From Aliivibrio finisterrensis_A (GTDB lineage Bacteria > Pseudomonadota > Gammaproteobacteria > Enterobacterales > Vibrionaceae), in NCBI RefSeq assembly GCF_004167675.1, contig NZ_SEZQ01000013.1: a DNA stretch of 64,000 nucleotides. One strand, given 5' to 3'. Of the stretch, positions 27,668 to 36,290 are shown piece after piece. A program made the position numbers and the translations under genes. Numbering within the stretch: the stretch's first letter is position 1; every line of letters begins with the position of its first letter. The notes beneath the pieces were generated by a model. That model was not told the origin of the DNA. It ran no database searches and saw only the letters and a program-made list of their open reading frames with translations.

Positions 27668-28867
27668 TTAATTATAGGCTCTAGCCACTTTTCCGTTGGA
27701 TTTTAGCGTGTATTGGTGTGCGTAAGCTGGAACAAAAATAGAATGCCCTTTAGGCACATTAACGGTTTCACCTGTCGAGTGATTCAGTGTCATGTCACCA
27801 TCAATCGCAAATAAAATCTCGGCACTGTGCGTTTCTAATGGTAGGTCATCAGCAGGTGCAAATACTGAGAATTTAAAATCGCTCACAGGGATAGGGTAAT
27901 TCATCCCTCCATTAATAATGTTAGGTTGCATAATCAAAGAGTCTGCTGGAATGCTTACAAACTCTGTGCAATCCATAAGCTCATCAATATCCATGAATTT
28001 TGGGGTTAACCCTGCGCGCAGTACATTGTCTGAGTTCGCCATTATCTCTAGCCCAGTCCCATTAATGTAAGCATGAGGCGTACACGCATTTAAATACATG
28101 GCTTCGCCCGGTTGCAGAGTAATGACATTAAGAATTAATGGAGTAAATAAGCCAATGTCATTTGGGTACTGAATTGATAAATCATCAATTAAGGCAAATA
28201 ATTCACTCTGTTTATTATTACTGGCGAAGTGACCTAACTCTGCTAATGCTGACTCTTTTGCCTTATCAGTTAATGAAAGGATCGCTTTAAAGAAACATTT
28301 TAAGCCTTGTGAGTTTGGCTGTTGTTCAAAACGTGTGATGATTTCTTCAAGAGAAGGTAGAGCCATCTGGTTAAATAGGTTGATGATCTCTTGGTATTCT
28401 CTAAAACCATTCATCGCTTTGTAAGGTGTTAATGCGTATACCAATTCTGGTTTGTGGTTGCTGTCTTTATAATTACGATTAAAGGCATTAAGCGCAACGC
28501 CTGATAGTTCTTCTTTATCGTAGCCTGCCATCGCTTGTTGTTTATTAGGATGAACTTGAATTGATAATGCTTTTTCTGCCGCTAATACTTTGAATAAATA
28601 GGGTAACTCACCAAAGTGGTCTGCCGTTAACGAAGATAAATAGGCGGTTTGATCTTGATTGATCAGCTCAGACAATAAGGTTGGTTGTCCATTAATGGTA
28701 ACGGTAGAGCAGCCATTTGGGTGAGCGCCCATCCATAATTCAGCTTGTGGCTTATTGCTGGTGTTTTTTATATCAAATAGAGCTTCGATAGAGGTGAAGC
28801 TTCCCCATGCATAATCTTGAATTACATTGGTCATAGGGTAAAAGAATTGTTGAGTTGATTTATTCAT
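27668..28867 (-). CDS. manA: Mannose-6-phosphate isomerase ManA (class I)
   Basis: 399 residues, cytoplasmic zinc enzyme converting mannose-6-phosphate to fructose-6-phosphate. Type I PMI motifs: IQDYAWGSFTSIEALF near the N-terminus, PELVYALTPYKAMNGFR near 145 (zinc and substrate), and YLNACTPHAYINGTGLEIMA near 260-280 (signature with His and Glu ligands). Placed 90 bases downstream of the EIIABC gene on the same strand, so the likely route is mannose in through the PTS, then isomerised. Confidence 0.96.
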   Translation of the reverse strand: MNKSTQQFFYPMTNVIQDYAWGSFTSIEALFDIKNTSNKPQAELWMGAHPNGCSTVTINGQPTLLSELINQDQTAYLSSLTADHFGELPYLFKVLAAEKALSIQVHPNKQQAMAGYDKEELSGVALNAFNRNYKDSNHKPELVYALTPYKAMNGFREYQEIINLFNQMALPSLEEIITRFEQQPNSQGLKCFFKAILSLTDKAKESALAELGHFASNNKQSELFALIDDLSIQYPNDIGLFTPLILNVITLQPGEAMYLNACTPHAYINGTGLEIMANSDNVLRAGLTPKFMDIDELMDCTEFVSIPADSLIMQPNIINGGMNYPIPVSDFKFSVFAPADDLPLETHSAEILFAIDGDMTLNHSTGETVNVPKGHSIFVPAYAHQYTLKSNGKVARAYN

Positions 28868-28960
28868 AATGCACTCGATGTCATCAATGGAAAACTTCGC
28901 CAGTGCGTTTCAAATCTTGTTTTACTGAATCAAGAGAGAAAACACTGGAGAAAGGGAAGG

Positions 28961-30862
28961 TTAGGCTGCCGCTACAGAAAACGATTTAGCTTGGCGAGCT
29001 TTTTTAATAGAAACACAAACCAATGCGGTTACGGTTGCGCCCGCTGCCATACAAGCCAGTGCTAATACCGGTTTATTCATTGCACCAAGTAGAGCAACAA
29101 CAGGACCGCCGTGAGCAACGCTGTTTGTAATGCCAAATGAGAACGCCATTACTGCGGCAACCATAGAACCAAGGATGTTGGCAGGGATAACAGAGATCGG
29201 ATCTTGTGCTGCAAATGGAATGGCTCCTTCAGAAATACCCACTAGACCCATGGCACCAGAGGCTTTACCCGCTTCAATTTCAGACTCTTCAAAGATGTTG
29301 AACTTGCGACCAATAACCGTTGCTAGTGACATACCTAGTGGAGCAACAGGGATTGCACACGCCATCGCGCCCATGAATTGAGTTTGGCCACTCGCAATCA
29401 TGCCGACAGAGAATAGGAAGGCAACTTTATTGAATGGACCACCCATATCAAAGCCTGCCATGCCACCAAGAACGATACCAAGTAGAACAACGTTACCTGT
29501 GCTCATGTTGGTTAGTAGTACGTTTAGTGAATCCATCAAATCAGCAATCGGTGCACCAATAACAAAAATGAATAATGACGCGATGAATAATGAGCCCGTA
29601 ATAGGTGCAATTACGATAGGCACAAGAGGTTGAATGAACTTGTGGTAGTTGATGTTGGCAATAAACTTAACAAAGTAACCAACAAGCAAACCGGCAATGA
29701 TAGCGCCAATAAAACCAGTGCCAGCTTCAGCTCCATAGAAAGAACCGTTATTTGCAATCCAACCACCAATTAGGCCCGGTGCAAGTGCAGGGCGATCAGC
29801 AATTGCATACGCAATGTAACCTGCAAGAATTGGGATCATTAATGTGAAGGCTACAACACCAACATCTAATACTTTGTTCCATAAACTACCCGGAGGGATA
29901 GCCATACCGCTTTCTGTTGGTTGACCACCTAAAGCAAGTGCCAGTGCGATTAACAAACCGCCAGTGACCACAAATGGGATCATGTGTGATACGCCATTCA
30001 TTAGGTAACGATAAATATCTGAGCGTGTTTGAGAAGCGCTGCCTTTGTTATCTGAGCTTGATTTAGTTGTATCAGCAACAAAAGGAGGTTGTGTAAGAGA
30101 TTGAGTAATTAAGCCTTTTGCATCTTTTATTGGGGCTTTAACGTTGGTTTGGATTAGCTTTTTACCTGCGAAGCGAGTCAGATCTACTTGCTTGTCACAC
30201 GCGACGATAATCGCTTCCGCCTTTTCGATTTCTTCTGCGGTAGGGCTGTTTTTAACGCCAATAGAGCCGTTAGTTTCTACCTTGATGGTGTAGCCTAATT
30301 CTGCCGCGCCTTTTTCTAGTGCTTCAGAGGCTAAGTAGGTGTGAGCAATGCCAGCAGGGCAGCCTGTGACACCAATTAAAAAGCCATTGGTTGCTTCACC
30401 AGTGTTGGTGTTTTCTGTTTTTTCAAGCAGTAGCGCTAACGCCATTTTTGGTGATGTTGCGGCTAGGAATTTTTCAATAAATCCATCTTCAATGAGTTTA
30501 CAAGAAAGTTCAGCCAGTACTTCAATGTGATGATCTGCACCGTTTTCAGGAGAGGCGATCATAAAGAACAGTCGAGACGGTAACCCATCTTCAGCGCCAT
30601 ATTCGATACCTTGCTTGCTGATACCAATCATGACCGCAGGGGAGATAACCGCCGAGCTTTTTGCGTGAGGTAATGCAACGCCTTCTTCAAAGCCTGTATT
30701 TCCTAATTCTTCTCTTGCGTAGATATCATTAAGAAATACCTGTTTGTCATTGATTCGGCCTTGTTGAAGAAGATGTTCTGCCATTTCAGAAAAAACGTCA
30801 TCTTTGGTTTTTGCTGCAAGGTCTAAGCAAATTAACTGTTCGTTGATTAAGTCAGTAATCAT
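28961..30862 (-). CDS. manP: PTS mannose/fructose-type permease EIIA-EIIB-EIIC (ManP-like)
   Basis: 633 residues. EIIA at about 1-145, phospho-His in GVALPHAKS; EIIB at about 155-250, phospho-Cys in VTGCPAGIAHTYLASEALEK; EIIC at about 285-620, with VSHMIPFVVTGGLLIALALA and AGFDMGGPFNKVAFLFS. Domain order A-B-C, unlike the A-C-B neighbour at 24404. Association with manA and comparison with the Vibrio cluster favour mannose as substrate; this is inference. ATG 30862 follows GGGAATAA. Motif copy 2 lies 80 bases upstream. Confidence 0.88.
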   Translation of the reverse strand: MITDLINEQLICLDLAAKTKDDVFSEMAEHLLQQGRINDKQVFLNDIYAREELGNTGFEEGVALPHAKSSAVISPAVMIGISKQGIEYGAEDGLPSRLFFMIASPENGADHHIEVLAELSCKLIEDGFIEKFLAATSPKMALALLLEKTENTNTGEATNGFLIGVTGCPAGIAHTYLASEALEKGAAELGYTIKVETNGSIGVKNSPTAEEIEKAEAIIVACDKQVDLTRFAGKKLIQTNVKAPIKDAKGLITQSLTQPPFVADTTKSSSDNKGSASQTRSDIYRYLMNGVSHMIPFVVTGGLLIALALALGGQPTESGMAIPPGSLWNKVLDVGVVAFTLMIPILAGYIAYAIADRPALAPGLIGGWIANNGSFYGAEAGTGFIGAIIAGLLVGYFVKFIANINYHKFIQPLVPIVIAPITGSLFIASLFIFVIGAPIADLMDSLNVLLTNMSTGNVVLLGIVLGGMAGFDMGGPFNKVAFLFSVGMIASGQTQFMGAMACAIPVAPLGMSLATVIGRKFNIFEESEIEAGKASGAMGLVGISEGAIPFAAQDPISVIPANILGSMVAAVMAFSFGITNSVAHGGPVVALLGAMNKPVLALACMAAGATVTALVCVSIKKARQAKSFSVAAA

Positions 30863-30941
30863 AAGTTATTCCCATTTGGGTGAATGTCTTGTGTGGGAAT
30901 AGTGTGATTCTGATGAGATAGATTGGTAAGTGTGCGAGAAA

Positions 30942-30990
30942 TGCATTTACTGGATTTTTGTATCCTCTAAAGCCAAGTGTGATTCAGCTC
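30942..30990. promoter_or_regulatory. PTS-cluster regulatory motif, copy 2
   Basis: TGCATTTACTGGATTTTTG then TATCCTCT and AAGTGTGATTCAGCTCC. It lies in the divergent spacer between manP and the AraC-type gene, so it could serve both. Confidence 0.75.
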
Positions 30991-31154
30991 CGATTTTTAT
31001 AAAACCAAAAAGCTATAATGCAACAGTCAAAAAAGTACTTAATAAATAATGACTTACATTGTTATTTTTATGTAATTATTGATGGGTTATTTATCAATAA
31101 CATCCTGATTTTGATGGGGTTGGTGGATAAAAGTGCAGTTGTTTTTAGTAAGTG

Positions 31155-32015
31155 ATGAGAATGGGTTTAGTATTTAATGCTGTTTTAGAGGCGCTTCTGT
31201 CAGAAAGAGAGAGCTTTAATCAGATCTGGTTTGCAGGTGATAAAGTGACGCCTCCATCATGTTGTTATCAAGTTAACTTTCCTCGTTTAGAACTAGTGAT
31301 TAGCGGTGAATATCTAAATCAGATCGAAGATCCGGACATTGGAATTACCGAAGTTAAAATCATGGCGGGTGATGCGCTCTATATCCCACCAAACTGCTGG
31401 AATAAACCGGTTTGGAGTGAAGATTGCTCAGTGCTTAGTTTACTATTTGGTCGCAGACAAGTGGGCTTTAGCTTAGTGAGTAAGCGCAAGGGCGAGGAGG
31501 GTTTCTATGATGTGCAAAAGTACAGTATTCAAACTCGAACTGGTCATGCGATTGACAATATTTTAGAAGCACTAAATGCCCTTGCTCGTGAACCGAATAA
31601 AAACCAGATTGATGAGTATCTGCTTTTGGCATTACTCAGTTACAGTAAATCGATGTTAGGTGAACCAAATGAGGTAATTTCACCGAAAAAGCGCAGTGAA
31701 GATCTTTATCAAGGGATTTGTATTTATATCCAAGAAAATTTTCATCGAAGTATTGATAGAAATAACATAGCTAATCGATTTAACATCTCACCGAACCATT
31801 TATCACGTATGTTTAGACAGCAAGGACATATGACGCTAGCTGATTACATTACTTGGGTTCGTATTGAACGTGCGAAATTCATGTTGAAGAAGTATACCTT
31901 TCGTTTAACTGAAGTCGCTACGCGTTGTGGTTTTCAAGATGTGAATTATTTTTATCGTGTATTTAAAAAGAAAACCAGTTACACCCCATCAGACTATCGA
32001 ACCATGGTGAAGTAA
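31155..32015 (+). CDS. AraC-family transcriptional regulator
   Basis: About 286 residues. An N-terminal cupin-like sensor domain (about 20-120, with MAGDALYIPPNCWNKPVW) is followed by two AraC helix-turn-helix units (about 185-285: IANRFNISPNHLSRMFRQQG and EVATRCGFQDVNYFYRVFKK). Divergent from manP across the motif-2 region. It is the only local regulator and so the best candidate for binding the three PTS motifs, probably as an activator with CRP. Several start codons overlap (GTG 31152, ATG 31155, ATG 31161); none has a clear ribosome site. Confidence 0.9.
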   Translation: MRMGLVFNAVLEALLSERESFNQIWFAGDKVTPPSCCYQVNFPRLELVISGEYLNQIEDPDIGITEVKIMAGDALYIPPNCWNKPVWSEDCSVLSLLFGRRQVGFSLVSKRKGEEGFYDVQKYSIQTRTGHAIDNILEALNALAREPNKNQIDEYLLLALLSYSKSMLGEPNEVISPKKRSEDLYQGICIYIQENFHRSIDRNNIANRFNISPNHLSRMFRQQGHMTLADYITWVRIERAKFMLKKYTFRLTEVATRCGFQDVNYFYRVFKKKTSYTPSDYRTMVK

Positions 32016-32117
32016 GAAAGAGGAAGAGAATATTTTTAGTGGCAACAATAAATGCATTAACAGATTGTGAATAGAAGTTTTAGGTGTATACTTCTTTCCT
32101 TTTTTATAATATTCAGA

Positions 32118-33806
32118 ATGAAAAAAGTAATCCTATTTATCACTGGAATAATCATAATTTCCAATGCCATTGTTTTTATTGTTAATGACTTGTCTCACAA
32201 CCATGATGATAGTGTTAAAGTGACAGATTACGAGCAGCAATTAATATCACTTACTCAAAATTGTGAGCCATTAGAATGCCGTATTATTGATGATTTTAAT
32301 CGTCTTAATAAGAATGAATATAGTGAGAATATTAAAGCAATAGCAGAAAGCATTCGTCCCATACTTGCTTATAAAAATGGACCTAAAATAGGTATCGCTA
32401 TTTTAAATATCGTTTTTGAGAATGGTTCATTTGACTGTGATGATAAAATGTATTTTTTAGATAAAATATCGACACTAAAATATAAAGATAATGATCTCTT
32501 TGGAATAATAGATCCTATTCTTAACTATATTAAAATAGCAAATAAGAGTGGTGATAGTTTTAAAATAGCATCAGGTGAATTAAGTCTAGCACTTGCTATT
32601 AGCTATTTTAAAGAGTATGAATTTTCTAATGATATTATTGAAAAGATTATATATTCTGATCAATCTAACGATTGGTATAGATTAAAAAATCAGGCAAGAT
32701 TAAGTTTTGCTGAAAATAAATTAGCGATGAATAAGCCTCAAGATGCATTAAATATGCTTGAGATGGTAAAGCCACACCAAGCTTCTTACACTGAAGAAGA
32801 TTGGCGTGATTACTATATTTATACGCTTGCCTTGAAGTCAGAGGCTTACACTCATCTTGGGCAACTTGAACAGGCAAGTCAGTGCTTGTCGGTAGCGAAA
32901 GAGGAGTTAGAGAAAGATCAAGTGCGGCTTTTATTAGGGAAGGACACGCTTGTTTCTGTTGCGGAATTTCAATTGTCGTTTAGAAAAAAAGACTTTTCAT
33001 ATATAGAAGAAAAAAAAGAAGAATTACTTTCTATAGTAGATCAGGATAATCAGGCAAGATACGCAAAAATTGTGTATAACACTTTATTTGATTATTATTA
33101 TCAAACAAATAATATATCAGATCTTTATGATATTAATCATCGTTATTATATATTAATGGATAAAAGACAAAGTGATAATTATCAATTGTTGATTTCTAAT
33201 AAATTAAAACAAAGTGAGAATGATCATTTAACTGATGATCATGAAAAATCGGTGTTTTTCTTAAAGATATCATTTAGTGTGTTGATGATTATATCGATAT
33301 TGCTATTTTTTACGATTGTAAGAATAAAATACTTAAATATTGAAAATTTCACGGATCCACTAACAAACTGCTTAAATCGTCGAAAGTTTAATATTGATTA
33401 TGAAAAATCGTCGACAGTTGAGCATACGTTTTTAATTTTAGATATTGATAACTTTAAATCAATTAATGACAATTATGGTCATGATTTTGGTGATGAAGTA
33501 TTGGCAAGAGTCGCTAGTGTGCTTACCAGAATTTTAGGTAGTGAGCATAAATGTTATCGTATTGGTGGCGAGGAGTTTGTAGTTATTTTTGATACCATTA
33601 GTAAAACTCGTAGTATAGATATTTCTGAGTGTATTCGAAAAACGATAAAAGAATTAGTTTGGGATAATGGAATATCCGTTACCATTAGTGGTGGATTAAG
33701 CCGTTACTCTCTAGGCAAAAATACTTATAAATCGGCAGACGAATTATTGTATAAAGCCAAACACAGTACAAAAAATATCATTATCAATGATATTAAGTCA
33801 GCTTAG
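32118..33806 (+). CDS. Membrane-bound GGDEF diguanylate cyclase with helical-repeat sensor
   Basis: About 562 residues if started at ATG 32118 (MKKVILFITGIIIISN). An N-terminal hydrophobic segment, a periplasmic region of about 370 residues with TPR-like repeats (for example YTHLGQLEQASQCLSVAKEE), a second membrane segment (about 385-410) and a C-terminal GGDEF domain with YRIGGEEF near residue 483, which has the active-site signature for making c-di-GMP. No RxxD I-site precedes it, so product inhibition is not expected. AT-rich compared with its neighbours. It interrupts the PTS cluster, and its signal may be linked to sugar supply, but that is only position. GTG 32067 in frame is an alternative start. 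Confidence 0.87.
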   Translation: MKKVILFITGIIIISNAIVFIVNDLSHNHDDSVKVTDYEQQLISLTQNCEPLECRIIDDFNRLNKNEYSENIKAIAESIRPILAYKNGPKIGIAILNIVFENGSFDCDDKMYFLDKISTLKYKDNDLFGIIDPILNYIKIANKSGDSFKIASGELSLALAISYFKEYEFSNDIIEKIIYSDQSNDWYRLKNQARLSFAENKLAMNKPQDALNMLEMVKPHQASYTEEDWRDYYIYTLALKSEAYTHLGQLEQASQCLSVAKEELEKDQVRLLLGKDTLVSVAEFQLSFRKKDFSYIEEKKEELLSIVDQDNQARYAKIVYNTLFDYYYQTNNISDLYDINHRYYILMDKRQSDNYQLLISNKLKQSENDHLTDDHEKSVFFLKISFSVLMIISILLFFTIVRIKYLNIENFTDPLTNCLNRRKFNIDYEKSSTVEHTFLILDIDNFKSINDNYGHDFGDEVLARVASVLTRILGSEHKCYRIGGEEFVVIFDTISKTRSIDISECIRKTIKELVWDNGISVTISGGLSRYSLGKNTYKSADELLYKAKHSTKNIIINDIKSA

Positions 33807-33829
33807 TTTGCTATAGATTTATTATTACC

Positions 33830-33860
33830 AAGCATCTAAAAATCCGAACGGGTGCTTTTT
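33830..33860 (+). terminator. Terminator of the GGDEF gene
   Basis: AAGCATC pairs with GGTGCTT (33851-33857) across a 14-base loop, followed by T-rich sequence. Confidence 0.6.
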
Positions 33861-34077
33861 ACTTCTGCTTCTATGTTTTAAATAAGCCACATTAGATGAC
33901 ACATATTTAATGTGGTTTAGTTCTCATTTTCTCCCTTTATTCCTTCCCCTTTTTTATTTTTACGTTCTGTCCTGTTTATTCTTAAAATCATATTTTAAAT
34001 TAAGTTATTGTTAGTTATACATTTTGTTGTTCGATAACTTTGCTTCTAGTTTTCTGCTTTCTTTTTATAGCCTTAAT

Positions 34078-34093
34078 TGTTACTGCCATCACA
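34078..34093. promoter_or_regulatory. Candidate CRP site
   Basis: TGTTACTGCCATCACA matches TGTGA-N6-TCACA with one mismatch. It directly precedes motif copy 3 and would place cAMP-CRP activation upstream of the EIIA-EIICB operon. Confidence 0.6.
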
Positions 34094-34128
34094 CTTTGAT
34101 TTTGCGGGTACAAAAATCCAGTAAATGC
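34090..34128. promoter_or_regulatory. PTS-cluster regulatory motif, copy 3
   Basis: Reverse complement of copies 1 and 2: TCACACTT, then GGTACAAAAATCCAGTAAAT and GC. It reads in the same direction relative to its gene and ends 100 bases before the ATG at 34229. Confidence 0.75.
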
Positions 34129-34228
34129 TTTAAATGTCAACTTACTAAATATCACTTTAATTCATATTATTCCCTCATCAACTTAATGCAGTTTGAATTA
34201 AGTAAAAATTCTTATTAAGGGAAACATT

Positions 34229-34660
34229 ATGATCACCACACTAGTAAATACTAATTTAATTAAATTGAACTTAGAAGCGACAACGAAAGATGGCGTATTT
34301 TCTGAGTTAGCTGAAATGTTATTAAAAAATAACCGTATCGATAATAAAGAAAACTTTTTAGCGGGTATTTATGAGCGTGAGGCACAGTGCGTGACTTCAG
34401 ATATGGGCATTGCCTACCCACATACTAAAAATGCAGCAGTTATTGAGCCAGCTATTGCGATTGGCGTATCAAAAACGGCGATTGAATACGGTGCTGATGA
34501 TGATCAACCAACGGTATTCTTCATGATTGCTTCACCAGAAAGCGGCGATCACCACATTTATGCACTACAAGCGTTATTTGAGAAATTCGGTGATGACCTA
34601 ATTGCAGATATGCAAAAAGCGACGACCGAGCAAGACATTCTAGATTTACTGATTAACTAA
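34229..34660 (+). CDS. PTS EIIA, fructose type
   Basis: 143-residue single EIIA domain with active His in MGIAYPHTKN. Good ribosome site (AAGGGAAAC). Followed after 17 bases by the EIIC-EIIB gene, so the two form one permease. Similar to the EIIA parts of the two fused permeases in this cluster (for example FSELAEMLLKNNRIDNKENF). Confidence 0.93.
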   Translation: MITTLVNTNLIKLNLEATTKDGVFSELAEMLLKNNRIDNKENFLAGIYEREAQCVTSDMGIAYPHTKNAAVIEPAIAIGVSKTAIEYGADDDQPTVFFMIASPESGDHHIYALQALFEKFGDDLIADMQKATTEQDILDLLIN

Positions 34661-34677
34661 CTTTTAGGATTACTTTT

Positions 34678-36069
34678 ATGTCAACGATGACTGCAACAAC
34701 TCAACCATCTGGTGATTGGAAACAAACACTATCAAAATTAAAAGGGCACTTGCTTTTTGGTACTTCTCACATGCTTCCGTTCGTGGTTGCGGGTGGGGTA
34801 CTTTTGGCTCTAGCTGTAATGGCGACAGGTAAAGGTGCCGTTCCTGATACGGGTATTTTAGCGGATATCTCAACTATCGCGATTAAAGGCCTTGTGCTTT
34901 TCCCAATCATTTTGGGTGGCTTTATTGGTTACTCTATTGCGGACAAACCTGCACTAGCGCCAGCATTTATTGCATCAGGTATTATGGCTGATTTAGGTGG
35001 TGGCTTCCTTGGTTGTATCGTTGCAGGCTTTATTGCTGGCGGTGTGGTTCTTCAACTTAAAAGACTGCCTATCCCTGCACATTTAAGCGCGCTAGGCGTT
35101 TACTTTATCTACCCTCTTGTTGGTACGCTAGTGTCTGCGGGTATCGTAATGTGGGGCTTAGGTGCTGCTATTTCTTCTTTCATGGTTGGCATGAATGAAT
35201 TCCTAGCGTCAATGGCGGGTTCTTCTAAAGCAGTACTTGGTGCGATTCTTGGTGGTATGACGGCGTTTGATATGGGTGGCCCAATCAACAAAGTAGCAAC
35301 GCTATTCGCTCAAACACAAGTAAATACACAACCATGGCTAATGGGTGGCGTTGGTATCGCGATTTGTACTCCACCATTAGGTATGGCACTTGCAACATTC
35401 ATGTTTAAGAAGAAATTTTCTAAAGAAGAGCAAGAAGCAGGTAAAGCAGCGGCAATCATGGGTTCAATTGGTATCTCTGAAGGTGCAATCCCGTTCGCAG
35501 CAAATGACCCAATGCGTGTTCTTCCATCTATCGTAATTGGCGGCATGGTTGGATGTGTGTTTGGTTTCATGACTGATGTATTACTTCATGCTCCTTGGGG
35601 TGGTTTAATTACAGCACCGGTATCTAGCAACATCCCAATGTATGTTGTAGGTATTGCACTAGGTTCACTAACAACAGCACTTATTGTTGGCTTCTGGAAA
35701 CCAGTGGTTGTAGAAGATGAAGCAGTAGCAGCTACACCAGTACAAGCTCAAGCAGTACCAGTAGCTGGCGAAGGTGAGTATGATGTTCTTGCGGTTACTT
35801 GTTGTCCTTCAGGTGTAGCGCACACGTTCATGGCAGCAAAAGCACTAGAGAAAGCAGGCGCAGCAGCAGGCATCAAGATTAAAGTTGAAACTCAAGGTTC
35901 TAACGGTTTAGTGAATAAACTGACTGCAAAAGATGTTGCCAACGCTAAGTTCATCATTCTTGCTCATGATATTCCAGTAAAAGAATCAGATCGTTTTGCA
36001 AACATTCGCCAAGTTGAATGTTCAACAAAAGAAGCAATGAAAAACGCGTTAACACTGATTCAAGGTTAA
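34678..36069 (+). CDS. PTS EIIC-EIIB, fructose/mannose type
   Basis: 463 residues. EIIC at about 20-340 with LLFGTSHMLPFVVAGGVLLA and AFDMGGPINKVATLFAQTQV; an Ala/Val/Gln-rich linker at about 345-362; EIIB at about 368-463 with phospho-Cys in VTCCPSGVAHTFMAAKALEK. Several EIIC stretches are identical to those of the gene at 24404, indicating duplication. Codon use is unusually rich in GGT, GCA and CTA, which suggests strong expression. Terminator at 36127-36155. Confidence 0.93.
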   Translation: MSTMTATTQPSGDWKQTLSKLKGHLLFGTSHMLPFVVAGGVLLALAVMATGKGAVPDTGILADISTIAIKGLVLFPIILGGFIGYSIADKPALAPAFIASGIMADLGGGFLGCIVAGFIAGGVVLQLKRLPIPAHLSALGVYFIYPLVGTLVSAGIVMWGLGAAISSFMVGMNEFLASMAGSSKAVLGAILGGMTAFDMGGPINKVATLFAQTQVNTQPWLMGGVGIAICTPPLGMALATFMFKKKFSKEEQEAGKAAAIMGSIGISEGAIPFAANDPMRVLPSIVIGGMVGCVFGFMTDVLLHAPWGGLITAPVSSNIPMYVVGIALGSLTTALIVGFWKPVVVEDEAVAATPVQAQAVPVAGEGEYDVLAVTCCPSGVAHTFMAAKALEKAGAAAGIKIKVETQGSNGLVNKLTAKDVANAKFIILAHDIPVKESDRFANIRQVECSTKEAMKNALTLIQG

Positions 36070-36126
36070 CTGTAAAATACAGAAAAGATTGACCATCTTC
36101 TCTGAATAAAATCTCCTAACTAAAAG

Positions 36127-36155
36127 CCTCTTAGTCCCCCTGAGAGGTTTTTTTT
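36127..36155 (+). terminator. Rho-independent terminator of the EIIA-EIICB operon
   Basis: CCTCTTAG pairs with CTGAGAGG, followed by T8. Confidence 0.85.
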
Positions 36156-36290
36156 GTTTAGATTATTCTCAGTAGCACATAAATAACCATAATTTTGTGG
36201 TGTTAGTTCAAATTTTTAATTATACGAATAACTAATTAATTTAAAGTGAAATATATTCTGCCCGAATTTAACTTAACTTGTTTGGACAGT

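Larger units (their letters stand above)
33807..34228. other. Gene-free region before the third PTS operon
   Basis: 422 bases. Holds the terminator at 33830-33860, then AT-rich sequence, a CRP-like site and motif copy 3 (34078-34128), and the promoter and leader of the EIIA gene. No gene of its own seen. Confidence 0.6.
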
